64,000 nucleotides of DNA, taken from assembly GCA_000349905.1 (NCBI GenBank), contig KB722736.1, forward strand, positions 1,768,198 to 1,832,197. Reading direction: 5' to 3'. Positions within the stretch are counted from its first letter, which is position 1, and each line of letters starts with the position of its first letter. The translations under genes were made by a program, and so were the position numbers. The stretch is from Volvariella volvacea V23. Taxonomy: Eukaryota > Basidiomycota > Agaricomycetes > Agaricales > Pluteaceae. The notes beneath the pieces were generated by a model. The model was not told the DNA's origin, did not search any database, and saw only the letters and a program-made list of their open reading frames with translations. This document shows, in pieces, positions 1 through 11,563 of this stretch.

Positions 1-251
1 TTGCTGGTTGGTTGTCCCATAACAAAGCTTCCAAAGATGATTACATGTGGTTACCTTCACCCCATTTCAGACAGCTTATGAAGAATAGTTATATGTGGAG
101 ATATAGAGCTCACAGCAATTGTGCAATGTATGATGTAGAGAAGGCTACTAGGTTAAAAAAGGTCGATTGATTGATGGGAAGAACGACATTCTCTAGTTTA
201 ATCCAGATTCTAGATCGGGAACCTGACACCTGGAGAATTATGTTATCTTGA
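1..251 (+). pseudogene. DUF6699-like pseudogene, 3' part
   Basis: The reading frame ending at the TGA at 249-251 matches the C-terminal half of the intact paralogues at 8836 and 19041: the K-K-V-D motif, then G-R-T-T-F-S and E-P-D-T-W-R. The conserved Trp after V-D is replaced by a TGA stop at 168-170 (TGG to TGA), so this copy is dead. The 5' half lies outside the window or is lost. The surroundings are AT-rich. The family has no known function; the DUF6699 name is from memory of the domain, not a search. Confidence 0.75.
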
Positions 252-2540
252 AGATGAAGACAACCGTGATAAATATACCACACAATTATTCTTAGTTCTG
301 AAGCTTTTAATGTAGATAGAGCATTCTTATGCCTTCATGACATTGTATGACCCAAATGACATTTGCTTGTAAATCTACATATTGCTTTATTGGCTTTACG
401 TATTATTACAGAATGAATCTAATAACTTGACTTGAATAAACTTGTCCTGTGAAACTCAAGGTAACTGCATTGGTATGCCAGTATCATTCCATAGAAATAT
501 TAGCCATATGTAAGTGAGTTTCATAGTAGTAGTCCTATTTGCTGATTGGCATGACTGTATTTGTGATGGGTGCAAGATCCAGCAAATCGAGCTACATCAA
601 ATACTTCAAATATCCAAAGAACTCACCCCAAAATGGCTAAATTATTGCCAGGTTTGGTCATGCCTTCCCGTTTCCGATTCACTGAGCGTTGTAAGGGTAT
701 TTGGTGTTACATGTAAGTTGATATCAGATGGCTGATTATTTGTGCAGATTGTCGTGCTGTTTATTTGTTTTAGTTGCTTCTCCAGCATTCATTGGTTTGT
801 CCTTCAAGTTTTGCATTTACTACTTCCTCTTGTCTTCTTCCTTCCTTCGCCTGCTTGCTTCATTTATTGTTTTTTGGATTCTGTTTTTAGTCATTTGTTA
901 GTATACTACTAGTCCATTTTGTGCCTCTATTCATCATCATTGTCTTTATCTTCATTTTTACCCTTCCCAAATTTTTCTTCATCCTTTATCCTTTCCCACT
1001 CATATTCTTCATCACTCATTCACTCCGCTTTGGCATCTCTGCTTACATGTACAAAAATCTCACTTCTCACTTTGCAACATTTTTCTACTGAATGAATGAA
1101 CATGTTTCCCTGAAGTAATTCGCATTGGGCGCAGACTGGACCAATTCAAAAACTTATCCACCCAGAAGCTTGACTGGAGCCACTTGCTTAACAACATGAC
1201 CAGGGTCACTCATCTTAGAACCTAACTTGGAGGCTAGGATAGCAGAGGAACACCACCCTATAGGGGCTGTATGGTGCTAATGCAAACAAGGCAAACAGCA
1301 AGGTTGCTGCAGAGTACATGTGAGTCAATGACTCCATACCATGTAATGATCGCACAACATTAGTGTAATATCATCACAAGCAAGTCAACAAGTTCACACC
1401 TCAAACCATGTTGTAACACTTGAGGATGGGCACAAGAGGCGAGAGAGCTGGAAAGTGAATTTGGAGAAGCAGCTGGCTGGAACTAGGGCTAAGAAAACAG
1501 CACCAGGTTACAACAGCTCACCCAACAGCTCTTCAGGGTCTTGTTGGAATGAACATGTTGGCTGTGATGTATCATCTACTATGCTCGTCTATCTGATGTG
1601 ACATTGCTGCTTTTGGTGGTGATTTCCTTTTTAATTGATGTGCTGTCAGCGACCGCATCAAGCGCTCACCAACCCCGATGAATAACATCATGAAATAAAT
1701 AAAAGAAATATAAAGACAGACTCTACCCTTAATAGGGGACAGGCCTTAAGCCATCTGTATGAAATACTACACGGTGGTCGGCAGATGCGCGCGAAGCATC
1801 TCACTCCACAACGACCAGATAAGAAGAAATATTTAACAACGATCTGCTTACCACTGTGAGTACTTGTATCGTAACGAGTATATATCTCAGTCGTCGGAGT
1901 AGGGGTACTGAAGTGCTTAGGCTGCGCGGCTCAACGAAGGCAGTAAAGACCAGATCAGAACTGGGGAGCTACCTGCCAGTTAGCTCCAGTATTTATAGAT
2001 AATTTAACTATCTATGCACAGACCATTGTGCTAATACTTGTACGATGATTGCATGCTATGGCGCAATAATGATGCACGTTTCTAGTACATTCTATGGGTC
2101 ATATGCTTAACGGTCTCCCTCGGTTATTCGCTAACTGGTTCGTATCTTTTTGGAGGTGACCGCCATTTGGAAATGTACTCGATGTAGTAACTGTGATCAC
2201 CTACGTATGTAATCATCTTATCTAATCATGCTGACTAATCTGGTAAAGGAATGACATAATAAAATAAAAAGAAAGTGAAATTAATAATGATATTCTAGGC
2301 ATCTATATGAGCATCTATAAATAGGAATAAAGATAATAATTAAAAATAAAATTAGCCCATTCATGACATGTGCCTGACCGTTTTTGGGGTAGTCACACAA
2401 ATAAAATTCACAGGCTTCTGTCACAACAAATATAACTTGAAGACAAGTAGGATAAACGATGCATGCTTTCCACAATATAAAAAATCCCCAACCCCTCCAA
2501 TCCTTTTTGCATTCATCTTTCCCTTTTCCACAAATCCAAG
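252..2540. other. AT-rich intergenic stretch, no gene seen
   Basis: No convincing coding region or RNA gene. A short segment around 550-600 (gatccagcaaatc and flanks) is repeated around 3735-3780, so the downstream flanks of the two dead DUF6699-like copies share ancestry. The block at about 1100-2170 looks like old repeat DNA, but I found no terminal repeats or target-site duplication that would prove an LTR. Confidence 0.6.
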
Positions 2541-3155
2541 ATGTCTCCCCAGTCGCTTTCCTCACATCCACTCCTGGCAGATGTCCCAACACGGCCTACT
2601 GCACCATGCCGTAGAATGGTCCAACTTCCTGCTCTCAAGCCAAGCCACATTAGTCCTAGCATCGACTACTCTAGGGGCGACACAATAGTCTCTCTGAGCT
2701 TATCTCTCCCTCCACACTTAATCACCATTATTCTTAGGTATCACCCAGCTCCCACACACCTTGACAAGCCAGCCATAGAGCCTCTCTTACCTTTGATTAT
2801 CATTATCATTTCCCAGACAGGTTTTCTGGATGCGTGGTCTGAAATTGTGGTGCGGGCCATGCATCAACCCTACATTACTGCCTGAGATGTTCTTGAGAGC
2901 ATCTCTTGGTCACTTCATCTGTCTGCATCTGGAGATGACCACACGGAATTTCCCTCATCTCAATTTGGTAAAATTATTGAGGAGTGCTGGAGGAACAGGT
3001 GCACAGCCCTAAGTAATCAAGTAGCACACTGTGCAGAAGATACTGCGGGCATAAAGAGGGTCGATTGGTTGCTGGCTATGGGAAGAACGACATTCTCTGG
3101 TTTAGTCTGAATTCCAGGTCGGGAACCTGATGTCTGGAGGGTTGTGCTATCTTAA
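2541..3155 (+). pseudogene. DUF6699-like pseudogene, near full length
   Basis: From the ATG at 2541 one frame runs without frameshift to the TAA at 3153-3155, about 204 codons, and aligns along its length with the 206-aa and 227-aa intact paralogues at 8836 and 19041. It has two internal TGA stops, at 2883-2885 and 3108-3110. Each stands where a paralogue has Arg or a neighbouring residue (before D-V-L-E, and in the segment S-G-L-V-stop-I-P-G-R). Both fit CGA to TGA, a C-to-T change. The C-terminal motif I-K-R-V-D-W-L-L is preserved. Having only stop-creating transitions and no indel suggests decay by cytosine deamination rather than gross rearrangement. Confidence 0.85.
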
Positions 3156-4594
3156 GCACGATTTACTTGGTGTTCCTTTGACATTACAAATAAACAAACT
3201 GGGTACGCAGATCCTCCACTGCACGTACGATTACGCGTTGACACATTTATGAAGATACAACATTTTTATGCCCTCACGATTTAAATGGACCAACGCCATG
3301 GTACCCATTTGTTGGTTAGCAGTTCCACATCCTCTAATTCATGTGAATTGCATCATCTTTTCATCTACTTCACTTGAATTACTTCTTGTCGCTATGTTAT
3401 TAGAAGTTCGGAGTACCTCTGTCTTCTATCGCCTCCATTTACATGCAGCCATTATAGTTTCGAATTCATGCGAGTTCACAATGTAATGCCATATTTGTTT
3501 GTACGAAGTACCCTAATCACATTTTTACGCTTACTCGCACAGTCCTTTAGGCTCTGGCATTTGATAACACATTATATTTAAGTCAAGGCCAGAATTGGGC
3601 GAGAATAACAGACTAGAAATAGATTTTGGAATACCTTGCTGACGAAGATTGCGAAACTTGAAGAGAGAATGGTACTAACATACCAACCCACTACTGAACG
3701 CGCTCAAGTAAGCAGACCTCACAGCTCCAGTAATATTTGTGACGGATATAGGATCCAGCAAATCAAGCCACCACCAAATAAATCACCCTGTTTCGGACAT
3801 TATACCTTAAACCCGCATGAAGCAAGAATCAAAACTATAAGTGAAGGTTTTATCGCCAAAAAATTGCCAGATAAGCGGCGTCCAGATAAATCGTTGAGGA
3901 TTGCTATAGTTGGGGGTACCAAGCTCACAATGACTCCAGTTCATACAGGGCAGAGTATATTGTAGGAAGAAAGGAGTCTATTGTCTGCAGGCTATGATGG
4001 CGACAAAGTCCTCTGGATCTGCCCAAATACCAAATTGAGAACCAGACTGATTCCTGAGCGGGGTTTGGAATTTGGGATTTGCCGTGTAAATATTTCCAAA
4101 TGGAATCAGTAAATCCCGGACGGATGTGTAGCTTTACACGAGCACTTACCTCCTTTGAAGAAATTGAAGAAAAGAGGAGTTCACTCTTAACCTCTTCATA
4201 CCGATTTACGATATTGTCCCCAAAGTGGATAATTTCTGTTCAGCCTGTCATGTTTGTGCATACTATGCCTCATCATGATCGCAACTTAACGCCGAGCAGT
4301 AAGTATACATCGCCACCGTTCTCATTAGTGCTCGTGGCTTATGGTTCATATCATTTGGTTAGACCTTGTAAGAGGCTAGTGTTACTGAAGGCTCCTCTCT
4401 TTTTCTCTTTGAGATACGGCAACAATCGAGTAGTGTGATGGACATTACCTTGCAAGTCTCCATCTGGATCGTTGTCTGTTACTCAGGTGTGAGCGGAGAG
4501 ATGAATCCATCCTCGCAAAACCACAATGTACGAGCTCTATTTTGCACCTTATTATTCCTTACTTACGGCTCAAGAAGTTGTTGAGTGGCTATAG

Positions 4595-4665
4595 TGTGGC
4601 TGTGGGAACCCGAACAGCCTCGGAGCGACTCCGCCCAGTCAACTATTCAAGGTAAGTAGAACCCA
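4595..4665 (+). repeat. dispersed repeat, copy A
   Basis: Begins GTGGCTGTGGGAACCCGAAC and continues to a CAGTCAACTATTCAAGG segment. The same order of motifs recurs at 6773 and 15282 on the same strand. Copies are too diverged to call a known element; the repeat could be an exon relic of a duplicated gene. Confidence 0.6.
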
Positions 4666-6772
4666 TGTCAGTGGATCCAATGAAACTTGGACTCTACCCT
4701 TTGTCTTATTCTCCTGATATCTTTGTTCTATCACAATAATAGGTTCACTTCAGCACTATCCCCACGTTGCAAATACATGACTGAACATCACAGACTGCCT
4801 CATTCTATCCTTCTCTCCATCGCAAGAACAATAGATCGCTTCACTTCCAACTGGTCCAAAGCGCAGCACGCAGAGTGTGGACAATAGGCAACCCATCACA
4901 CCAACAGCATCAGCGAGCAAGAAAACCGAGATATGCACAATGGTTATCGCACCCAGTGAGAACAACGCCCTTTTTTTTTATTCTTGTGTTTGTGTATCCG
5001 TAATCGCGTCTGACAACTATAGAATGCACGCGGAGGGGGGCCTGCAGGTGGTTTCTGAAGGATTTTATCCCTAGCATGGAAAGAGCGACAAATGGACCTG
5101 GCCTAGGATCGATTAAGATGTCCAATCAAGGACGCGTGCTGACTCCCTTCCAAATGTGATTGCTCTTCGCACTATTGCCCTTCAAAGTAAGGCGATCTGG
5201 GATGCAGCCAAACCTCTACAGAAGCCGATATAAAAAGAGTACCCGCTTTGAAGGTTTTCGATGCAGCTGTCTCTTCTTTATCCTGTTCCGGCACAATTCA
5301 GCTCATCCGCTATCATTGCTCGGTTCTTGTTGATTGGGCCATATCGCAATATCCGCTTTTACTCCTTCTTGTGGACTTGTTATCAAGAATTTAGGTTACC
5401 ATTCTTCGTTTCTCAACCCTTTCGACTTCATTCTTCTACCCACTTCACCTCACGCCGCAAGAAACTGTCCGTATTGTCCTCGTTCACCTTTGGTCTCATC
5501 ATCCCTTTCTCTTGGACTTCAATATCACCACCTAATACGTGTACTCTCACTGTGCAAATCTTTGTTCAGGATGACGAGAGTTATGTGGTCGGATTACAAG
5601 GGCTACGGAGAGAACAAAGCGAGGAGGTGTCGTACAGTCCTATGACCTTGCGTCCGTATCTTATCAGCACTCCTTCACTTCGCTCCCCCTCTTTCATTGT
5701 GCTTACGACTTATACGACCAGTTTTGGTGTGTGTCATCGCTCCTTCAGATCTCCTTGCCTTGTAATTGTACATCCTTGCCACTACTATTCCGATTGTTAT
5801 TCATAGAGCGTCATCGGCGCATTCTCCGTTGTGCTCGTCATCATCGTCAACTCCTTGTGCTTTTTCATTTCCATATTGATACCAGATTTGGTTCACAACC
5901 TCACGTTCTTGTGGCGGGGCCTAGACACCTCATGCCTTCCATCTCATCTATTTCATGTAATGAACGTTAATGAACCTTCACCATACCTAGAGCTCCTGTA
6001 GAATGAAGCCAGCGAACGTGCCTTCTAATATAAATGTGTGCACCCCTTCAGGGAACTGGATCTGGTATAGCCACTCACGCGTCCGATCTTGATATGAGCA
6101 GGATCTGTAGCCTGAAAACTCCAGGCCTCGGTACGTATCAGGTGTATTCCGACCACATCCGATTTTTGTGCTCTTCATGCGACGCAATGGGGCGATTATT
6201 CTCATCGATCCACAAAAGAAATTAGAGCAGAGATTGACCAGAGATGATTAAAGATCCCGACATTCCTATTGGATCAGTTCACGGCCAGACAATTTATGTG
6301 GTATACTAGTCGTGGGTATAGTCGATGGGTCTCGATTTTTATACCGTCTGTGTGGGAAAACATTGCGCAATGTTCTGACCTCAGTCATCGTTTGCTTGAA
6401 AGTCGACAGGACAAACCACTGGGACAGGATTCAAGTCCATGAGTATGAGTACTACACCTGATAGTGCGTAGTGCCAACCGCCACATCACGGTGCCACCGA
6501 TTCACAGGCAATACGAGATGTGGACACCTAATTTCAAAGCCCATATGGGAATGGGCTCCTGATGCTTGTCGTTCATGTGGCCTTCTAACCCCAAATGCAC
6601 TTACAGGACGGGCGTCTAAGCATAGGTATCAAGCCTATCGTCACCACTGTCTTCCTGAGTTCTCTGCCACACAAGACCCTGCAGCCTTAGATAAAGAAAT
6701 ATACGTACCACAAAATCCTTGTAGATAGGTCTCATGGTGAACCTGTCGTTCGGATAATTAGGCGCTCGTATG

Positions 6773-6853
6773 GTGGCTGTGGGAACCCGAACAGTGGGCT
6801 ACCCTTCATTCACCCAATCAACTAATCAAGGCAGGTAGGACCCGTAGCGAAGG
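6773..6853 (+). repeat. dispersed repeat, copy B
   Basis: Shares the GTGGCTGTGGGAACCCGAAC opening with copy A and the AGGACCCGTA..AAGG ending with copy C. It lies about 500 bp before the decayed block at 7330-8060, the same order seen for copy C and the block at 16190-17060. Confidence 0.6.
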
Positions 6854-7329
6854 CTGTATCGGGGTAAATTTCCTATGTTACCCTTTTCCCATAATTCCAC
6901 CTGTGCTGCGCTTGAGCGTCGACCCAAATTTTTACCATTCCATTCCATGTCCTCTTGGCCGGCAACATGTCGAGGGTGCGTGTTCGTGCGGTTGCTAAGC
7001 TCTTCAAATCGATTATCCGAACTCCTTTGGACATCGACGTAGTTGTCCACCTCCAGCCTCAAGGCGACTAATCAAGGGTATATGAAGGAAAGGCAGCCGG
7101 TCCATCATTAGAAAAAAAATGAGGCAATGGTCCGATACGATTATCCTTTTGCTGCGTTAGTGGATGTCATTGTATCCTCTCTATTTCGCATATTTACCTC
7201 TCTCTGCATTCTTGCTGTTCTGTCCCCTAGACCCTTAGGCTATGCGCAATATTTCTTCAGTGCCCTGAGCGAGGGTTCCAGTGCTACGACCTGTTCCGTG
7301 AATGACTACCGTTGAACACTTGAGCTTTA

Positions 7330-8060
7330 GGTATTAGGAGTAGGCTGATTTCTTGTCATTCTATTTGTGAATACGCAGCACACTGCATTTTTAGCATAAA
7401 CCGGGCGAAGCGGATAAACTATATAAGCCATCAATCGTAATCCTGTTGAATGAGGTAATCCTGTTGAGTTCAGCTCAAATTGAATGGAATTGGCAACAAG
7501 ATTGCGAGTTGGGCTTTGGGTCCGGGTTGCAAGGAGGACGAAAGTCCCGATTGAAAATGAGCGTAGATGTTCCGAGAACGACCGTTCGAGGGTCCCCATG
7601 GTGAATTGGACTCGGGGATCGTTATGATCAGCCAAGTAGGATCGCTGATGCGTATCAAGACCTAGTTGACTAGCATAAATTTATCTCTAATCCATCTGTA
7701 TGGATGTAGGATCCGGACTACAATTGTAAAAGCAACGCAGTACACACGAGGTCATTGATGGTGATTGACTCATATGACAAGACTTGTTTTATAGTGTCGC
7801 TTCCATCTCCCCAAATTTCCGCCGACATACGCCATAGATCGTAAACAGTTGGGGACGGCCACAGTCTCCACTTGTGTGTGATAATCGAAGAAGTAATTTG
7901 CACGAGGAAAACACGAGGCTAGTACAGCAAGCTATCAAAGCCGTAAATACGAACAACTCGGCCCTCGGTTTCATTAGCAGATCTCCTTCTTGGTGTTCCT
8001 GGGCGTGCCGGTTAAGCGTGACGATTCCCGAGTAAAGTATGTAGTCCACGGTATATGTGC
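7330..8060 (-). repeat. decayed duplicated block, copy 1
   Basis: Shares several short stretches in the same order with 16190-17060: the TCCTGTTGAGTTCAG motif, a GACTCGGGGAT motif, and the ACACGAGGCTAG motif with a following GCCGTAAA. On the minus strand the 3' part reads as a short hydrophobic frame, which hints at a dead membrane-protein gene. I do not recognise the family. Confidence 0.5.
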
Positions 8061-8672
8061 AATGTGTGTTCCTATCTGTCTATGGGCGATATGGATTCTG
8101 GAGCGTGATCAAGTCATACGTGTATCTTAGCACACAATCGGTAGGACGTATTGATCTGACATCGGTAAAGTTACGAAGCTGGCGCAGCCTCGCTGCAATG
8201 AGTATTTGCACAGAACTTGAACTCTGTCCAAACGCAGTTGTTCCCCATTTAGAAGGTACCATGTATTCCGAGTCTTCGCTGATGGATATCGCCGTGGCAG
8301 TACTCGGTACGTCAGACAAGCTCTTATAAGAGAGCATACTACATAGCCCGCGCACACGCCACGCATAATGCCTTGCTATGGGATTGAAAACGACGGACTA
8401 AAGATCAGGTCAAGATATCACATGCATCCGTTGTGAGTAGGGTTGCTGTCCTTAGAGCTACTACTGAGCGTGGTAGAATGTTATCTTGGTATCGAGATTT
8501 TATCGGGGCAGATCCAGTAGATCTGATTATGGTGGTGGCCTTCAAGTGGGAAGCAATACACGAGGCAAAGGTCACAACCAACATACTATAATTGATTATA
8601 GCCCCTCCGCTGATTTGTCTCCGACATACGTGCTAGCACCGCTCCCCCCCAAGCCTCCCCACACAGCCAAAG

Positions 8673-8679
8673 TATAAAG
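8673..8679 (+). promoter_or_regulatory. TATA box candidate for the 8836 gene
   Basis: TATAAAG, 157 bp upstream of the ATG, followed by a pyrimidine-rich leader (8690-8750 and 8850-8890), as is common in fungal core promoters. The distance is on the long side, so it is only a candidate. Confidence 0.4.
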
Positions 8680-8835
8680 GTATACATCCCACTGTATCTA
8701 CCCTATCCTTCTACCCCGCATTCCTCTTCCCTCCCCTCCCTTCCTCACAAACTACGCACCCTCCTCATCACATCGCCCATCATACCCTCCCCTGCTGTCA
8801 TCCCTATTAAGTGCCTTTTCTAAAGTTCTCACGTC

Positions 8836-9456
8836 ATGCATTTGTTTCCCTCCCCCTCTCGTAACACGCTCCCCTCTTCTCCTAACTCCCCACCGGCTAC
8901 ACCCAGAGCACCTCGGATTAGAACCGTCGAACTTCCCTCTGCTGGTCCAAGCTATATCAATCCCCATATCGATAGCTCCAGCCGCAGGTTCCTAATTTCT
9001 CTAGATTTGTCCATCCCTCCATCTTCCATGAGCACTATTCTTAGGAACCACGCTTCCCGTACCCTTCTGGACCAGCAAGCAATCGAACCACTTCTTCCCT
9101 CGATCACTGTGATTATCCGCGAAACAGGCTTCCTGGTGGAGTGGTCTGTCATCACAGTGAGGGCAAAGGACGAGTATTTTGTCACAATCAGGGACGTGCT
9201 GGAGTGTGTCTCTAACTCGCTTCATCAGCAAATCTCCCCGAACGACTACATGCGATTACCTACTGCTCTGTCCAGACAGCTTGTCCTGGAATCTTACGAG
9301 CGAAGGTGCCGAGAGTACAATGATCGCATGACGCAGGGTGAGGAGATGGCGTTGGGACCGAAGAGAATCGATTGGCTGCTGGGAAGGACAACATTCTCTG
9401 GCTTGATGCGACTCGCAGGTCAAGACCCTGACGTCTGGAGAGTTGTGTTGTCCTGA
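8836..9456 (+). CDS. DUF6699-like protein, intact, single exon
   Basis: 206 aa, no intron. Residues 1-35 are Ser/Pro-rich and probably disordered. From about residue 36 the protein carries the family domain: a hydrophobic strand region, E-T-G-F-L-V-E-W-S around residue 95, D-V-L-E-C-V around 117, then the diagnostic C-terminal segment K-R-I-D-W-L-L-G-R-T-T-F-S-G-L and D-V-W-R-V near the end. No signal peptide or membrane segment is seen, so a cytoplasmic or nuclear protein is likely. It is closest to the gene at 19041 and to the dead copies at 1 and 2541; these form an intron-less subgroup. No enzymatic motif is visible and no function can be assigned. The start is the first ATG and matches the paralogue start. 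Confidence 0.85.
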   Translation: MHLFPSPSRNTLPSSPNSPPATPRAPRIRTVELPSAGPSYINPHIDSSSRRFLISLDLSIPPSSMSTILRNHASRTLLDQQAIEPLLPSITVIIRETGFLVEWSVITVRAKDEYFVTIRDVLECVSNSLHQQISPNDYMRLPTALSRQLVLESYERRCREYNDRMTQGEEMALGPKRIDWLLGRTTFSGLMRLAGQDPDVWRVVLS

Positions 9457-11463
9457 AGCCAACTTGGACCGGCTCTCGTCCCAAAATGAGCGCTGGGTGC
9501 TATGGTTGGATGGCTCGATTTTTTATGATCTAGGTAAGCTATTTCTTCTCCCTTCTTCCGATTCCATATACATGGTGCTCACACCCCAGCATAGACCCCA
9601 TATTTCTATTTCTATTGACACGATTCACACCACGTACGATATTTAATGAAGATAAATGAAGATCAAAACGTCGACACTCTCCTCTGTTCATATTCTCGTA
9701 ATTTTATGCGCCCTTCTTCCTTCATCGCTTGGTTCAAGGGCCTTCACTGGACTGATTCCGGGAGAGAAGATCCGACCTTGTTCCCTCGCTCTTCGTCTCG
9801 CATGGCGCTATCAGCTAGTCTGATGCCGCTGAAGCCGAGTGATTTGCTTGCAGTGGCCGGTTGTTGATTTCTGTCTCGGTGTTGGTTTGTTGGAGGGCCG
9901 CGACCCTGTGCAAGGAACTGGGGTCCACTTATTATTGGACATGTTTGCTGGATTTCATCCATTCCCTCTACCTCTTTCGAACGTCTCCCCCTTCGCGGGC
10001 TGGTTTCATTCATTCATATCCCTCCCTCTACCTCCCGGTCTATCCATCTTATACTCGCTCGGAACTCTTGATGCGTCCAGCTGTTATCCGCTACTGTGTC
10101 AGCTCTTCTCCTGGTTCTGGACGATCACGACTACGCTTGCACGCTGGTATATGGGCTTTCGCAAGTGGTTTTCTGCACCGAGCTTGAGTTAAGAGGATGA
10201 GGAAAGGGAAGGGGTATGTCGTTTTTCTCTTCCTGTTTACATCATTTTTTCGCTCTTGAACGAATGTGAGTGTGCTTCAACGATATAGCAGCTTCCCTAG
10301 CCTGACTCTCTGTTCTGATCTAGATCCGATATTGGTCGCGGAATCGACAAGTCAATTCGCTCAGTCGACCACCGACTTGTTCGCTGGATCGCGCATCGGT
10401 CGATATACTCTGTATCGGACCTATTCGTTCTTTTTTTTTTCTTACTATTTACCCTTACCCTTTCCCTTTCACCTTTGCCCTCCTCTTTCTCTTTCTCGTC
10501 GCTCTTTTACCCCGTTTAAGGTTATTATACTAGAAAAAAGAAAAGAAACAAAAAAATTGTATACTATATAGTAAAGCGTGAAATAAAATTCACTAAAATA
10601 CAGAAAAACTCATTCCATAAAGTATCAAGCCCAGTAATTCATAGGACTCAGCTCAGTAACGGTGCTGGCATCGACGCTACCACCGGGCCTCCTCCGAAGT
10701 TCTCGGGCCGCGTCTGACAAATTTTGATCCACACTGAGACTCACGCAACGGTGCGCGGCTTGCTCTCAAGCACACGCCAATTGCACCCCTTCCCAACAGC
10801 GATAGTCCCTGCTTTTGCGGACCCAATTCCTCGTACAGTGAGCCCTTCGTAATGCGGTGAAAGCTGCAGTCGAACTTGTTATACATTATACCTTGGATTT
10901 TGCTCTTGATTCTTGACACAGTGCGCGTCATCATGATCATACCGCTCGCACCTGCTCTCCCATTTGCGACTCTGGAACTTGATCTCAACGCCCTATAGCG
11001 CGAATCACACGGTGTGAGGGCTTGACCGCAGTTGAGATTGCGCCGCCTTAGTACTTTCACTACTTACCTATTCGCTGTACAGCTTTTGAGGTGTGATTTC
11101 CCTTCATCCCGAAAACCGAAGAGACTGGACCTTTTGTGAGCATGGATGAGTTCACAACCCTTCATGTCAATTGTACGTGGGGCTAACGAACGACGCGTGA
11201 GCTTGTTCCTTCACCTGCGAAGTCTGTGGTCCTTACTCTTCTCTACTCTTCGTTGTGTATCACAGGTTGCCTCAGTCCTAAGCCATCTCGATGTAACGCA
11301 GTTTGAGGCTAGCGCTAGTATGTATTGAAAATTCGCGGATCATGCGGGTACCAAACCGGTCAGGTCTGCTGTGCTCATCAAATTATCCGCTGTGAGTCAT
11401 ATCACACACGAAATAAGGCGAACGTTTGAATTTGAGCGCTGAACAGAGGGCATATTCCACTCC

Positions 11464-11563
11464 NNNNNNNNNNNNNNNNNNNNNNNNNNNNNNNNNNNNN
11501 NNNNNNNNNNNNNNNNNNNNNNNNNNNNNNNNNNNNNNNNNNNNNNNNNNNNNNNNNNNNNNN
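11464..11563. other. assembly gap (100 N)
   Basis: Exactly 100 N, the usual placeholder for a gap of unknown size. The flanks do not form a recognisable gene, so the true length cannot be judged. Confidence 0.99.

Larger units (their letters stand above)
3156..8835. other. gene-poor stretch with decayed repeats
   Basis: No intact gene recognised. Only short open frames without family features occur. It holds the dispersed repeat copies listed at 4595 and 6773 and the decayed block at 7330-8060. TATAAAG at 8673-8679 lies 157 bp before the next gene's ATG. Confidence 0.6.

Noticed and set aside
1648..2165. Possible solo LTR starting TGTCAGCGACC
   Set aside because: The far end does not give a matching inverted terminus and no target-site duplication is visible.
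10677..11060. Minus-strand open frame of 127 codons beside the N gap
   Set aside because: Arg/Ser-rich without any motif; the start is unsupported and the frame lies in gene-poor DNA.
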